46,999 nucleotides of DNA from Deltaproteobacteria bacterium. GTDB lineage: Bacteria > Desulfobacterota > Deferrimicrobia > Deferrimicrobiales > Deferrimicrobiaceae. Positions 45,680 through 46,999 of this stretch are shown here, piece by piece. How positions within the stretch are numbered: the stretch's first letter is position 1; every line of letters begins with the position of its first letter. The stretch covers positions 70,059-117,057 of the forward strand of contig JACRIV010000113.1 in NCBI GenBank assembly GCA_016220005.1, read 5' to 3'. The translations under genes and the position numbers were made by a program. The notes under the pieces were generated by a model, which searched no databases, had not been told where the DNA came from, and worked only from the letters and a program-made list of their open reading frames with translations.

Positions 45680-45681
45680 TC

Positions 45682-46506
45682 CTATTCCTCGCCCGCGGCC
45701 GAGACCCCGGGAGGCTCCGCCGAAGGCTCCTCCTCGGTGGATATCAGCGACATGGTGACCTCCTGGGTCACCGCTTCCTTGTCCCCCTCGGAGGCCGTCT
45801 TCTCGGCGTAAGCCGCCTTCCCTTCGATGATCGCGTCGGCGACCTTCGAGAGGAAGAGCTTGATCGCCCGGATGGCGTCGTCGTTCCCGGGGATGACGTG
45901 ATCGATGAGGTCGGGGTCGCAGTTGGTGTCGACGATGGCGATGATGGGGACTCCCAGGCGGCGCGCTTCGAGGACCGCGATCTGCTCGCGTGAGGGGTCG
46001 ACGACGAACAGGGCGTCGGGGACGCGGCGCAGCTCGCGGATGCCGCCCATCACCTTCTCCATCTTGACGCGCTCCTTCTCGAGCTTCAGCACTTCCTTCT
46101 TCGGGAGCTTCTCGGCGGTCCCGTCGGTGCCCATCTCGCTCAGGCGCTGGAGCCGGTCGAGGCTCTTGCGGATCGTCTGGAAGTTGGTGAGCATTCCTCC
46201 CAGCCAGCGCTGGTTGACGTAGGGGGTGCCGGCGCGCCGGGCTTCCTCCTCCACGGCCTCCTGCGCCTGCTTCTTGGTGCCCACGAAGAGGATCGTCCTT
46301 CCCTCGGCGGCCATGTCCCGCACCACATCGTACGCGTGCCGGAACATCTTCACCGTCTGCTGCAGGTCGATGATGTAGATCCCGTTGCGGGCGGTGAAGA
46401 TGTACTTCTTCATCTTCGGGTTCCACCGCTTGGTCTGGTGCCCGAAGTGGACGCCCGCCTCCAGCAGCTGCTTCATCGTGATGACCGAGCCTTGTCCGTT
46501 CGCCAT
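45682..46506 (-). CDS. rpsB: 30S ribosomal protein S2 (uS2)
   Basis: The 274-residue product starts [20 protein letters not shown] and shows [22 protein letters not shown]-like [16 protein letters not shown] and [12 protein letters not shown], all diagnostic. It has an acidic C-terminal tail ([11 protein letters not shown]) beyond the conserved core, as in several delta-group species. ATG 46506 is preceded by AGGAGG and GGAAGG. It heads the rpsB-tsf-pyrH-frr operon. Confidence 0.97.
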   Translation of the reverse strand: MANGQGSVITMKQLLEAGVHFGHQTKRWNPKMKKYIFTARNGIYIIDLQQTVKMFRHAYDVVRDMAAEGRTILFVGTKKQAQEAVEEEARRAGTPYVNQRWLGGMLTNFQTIRKSLDRLQRLSEMGTDGTAEKLPKKEVLKLEKERVKMEKVMGGIRELRRVPDALFVVDPSREQIAVLEARRLGVPIIAIVDTNCDPDLIDHVIPGNDDAIRAIKLFLSKVADAIIEGKAAYAEKTASEGDKEAVTQEVTMSLISTEEEPSAEPPGVSAAGEE

Positions 46507-46569
46507 GCCTTCCCTTCCTCCTTCGGTTCGGGGTTGGTCCTCCGGGCGTTCCGCCCCTCCCCATCCACC

Positions 46570-46591
46570 CCGGCTTTTCGCAAAAAGCCGG
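46570..46591 (-). promoter_or_regulatory. Hairpin in the rpsB leader
   Basis: CCGGCTTTT and AAAAGCCGG form a perfect 9-bp stem with a 4-base loop, about 64 bases before the rpsB ATG. A structured S2 leader that binds the protein and represses the operon is known in other bacteria; whether this is its equivalent is inference. Confidence 0.4.
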
Positions 46592-46641
46592 AGCACCCCG
46601 GGGAGAGTCCCGCCCGTGGGGGATGATTGCCTAATCGGTCA

Positions 46642-46671
46642 TATTTAGCACAAACACCCGCACACAATCAA
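46642..46671 (-). promoter_or_regulatory. Sigma-70-type promoter of rpsB
   Basis: On the minus strand: -35 TTGATT (46666-46671), 18-base spacer, -10 TAAATA (46642-46647). It matches the rplM promoter in both -10 and spacing. The leader to the rpsB start would be about 125 bases and includes the 46570-46591 hairpin. Confidence 0.6.
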
Positions 46672-46707
46672 CCCCGAAACACCGCCCGCGTGCTACGCAC
46701 GCCTCAC

Positions 46708-46999
46708 CTTAGTATGCCGTTTCACAACTACGGTCACGTATGTTGTTGCAAGAGGCGCTTGCCTCCGGGGGGTCCGTGCTCGCGCTGTCGCCTGCGGCTC
46801 CCCTGCACAGTGCTCCACGTGCCACGCGGTCCTCTCCTCGCACTTCGGTCACCCGCCGTGGTCCGCCAAGCCGGTTTGTTGCAAGGGTGGTGCGCCTGAG
46901 ACGGACGGTTCCGCCTTGGCTCCACGCTGCGCCGGACCCCCCTTCGGCTGCGCCTCACGTGCACAATACGTGACCGTATTTGTGACAGGGCGCACTTAG
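46708..46999. repeat. Terminal-inverted-repeat element, copy D (right edge)
   Basis: This 292-bp element fills the right end of the window. The left end CTTAGTATGCCGTTTCACAA (46708-46727) and the reverse complement of the right end, CTAAGTGCGCCCTGTCACAA (46980-46999), continue through matching ACGGTCACGTA; 28 of 34 positions agree. It is flanked on the left by the dispersed 20-mer at 46688-46707. Interior blocks match copy B at 10451. The right end CTAAG suggests that a minus-strand gene with stop TAA at 46996-46998 lies just beyond the window. Confidence 0.75.

Noticed and set aside
45525-45681. A CRISPR array
   Set aside because: Only one repeat is present; sequence at the expected spacing on both sides does not match. 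It is reported as a single repeat only.
43856-46564. A 902-codon open frame spanning pyrH, tsf and rpsB
   Set aside because: Only the part from the GTG at 44581 is pyrH. The remainder is Arg/Gly-rich and runs antisense-free but out of frame over tsf and rpsB, which are unmistakable.

Overview
The window looks like a chromosomal backbone segment from a GC-rich, Gram-negative bacterium of the Desulfuromonadota/Geobacter type (former Deltaproteobacteria). This rests on gene order and protein types, since there is no rRNA to place it. It carries LPS export (lptF-tail, lptG, lptA/B/C) and Kdo synthesis genes (kdsA/B/C/D) beside rpoN, and a Geobacter-like run rpsB-tsf-pyrH-frr-uppS-cdsA-dxr-rseP. 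All genes except the left-edge lptF/lptG pair lie on the minus strand, so reading order runs from right to left.

Layout by coordinate. 1-1142: lptF tail and lptG (+). 1270-3933: ahcY and metK (SAM/SAH cycle). 3983-11260: a complete mannose-family PTS (ptsI, HPr, EIID, EIIC, EIIB, EIIA) with its regulators rapZ, hprK and ptsN. 11257-15156: hpf, rpoN, lptB, lptA, lptC. 15319-21097: kdsC, kdsD, kdsA, pyrG, kdsB, argC, mostly coupled by 4-base stop/start overlaps. 21526-22373: rpsI and rplM. 22475-26416: an accessory patch with a 65-aa unknown protein, a truncated exchanger fragment, a CPA2 antiporter and a membrane-anchored trehalose-6-phosphate synthase with unusually AT-rich DNA. 26594-38102: truA, asd, leuB, leuD, leuC, pssA, psd, ilvC, ilvN, ilvB, ilvD (branched-chain amino acid and phosphatidylethanolamine synthesis). 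38216-46506: a small YdcH-like protein, tsaB, rseP, dxr, cdsA, uppS, a 2[4Fe-4S] ferredoxin, frr, pyrH, tsf, rpsB.

The most unusual content lies between the genes. (1) Four copies of a terminal-inverted-repeat family (2584-2770, 7524-7694, 10451-10802, 46708-46999) share an end consensus AGTGNNNCNNNTCRYAAATA. In the three testable copies one end sits on or within 2 bases of the stop codon of the upstream gene (metK, EIIB, ptsN). (2) One isolated 33-base sequence with the form of a type I-C CRISPR repeat lies between rpsB and tsf. (3) A near-perfect giant inverted repeat built from GGGGACGTTCTTCAAC-type units lies between argC and rpsI. (4) A nested, cloverleaf-like inverted repeat lies between ilvC and psd. 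No transposase, integrase or cas gene is present, so any machinery for these elements would be elsewhere in the genome.

How the genes work together: the PTS/RapZ/HprK/PtsN/RpoN block is a carbon- and nitrogen-linked phosphorelay next to envelope genes. The kds and lpt genes make and export LPS. cdsA, pssA and psd make phosphatidylethanolamine. uppS and dxr supply polyprenyl carriers. The ilv/leu/asd block makes branched-chain and aspartate-family precursors, with leuA absent from this window. Starts were refined from Shine-Dalgarno sequences, stop/start overlaps and known family N-termini. All alignments and match counts were done by eye.
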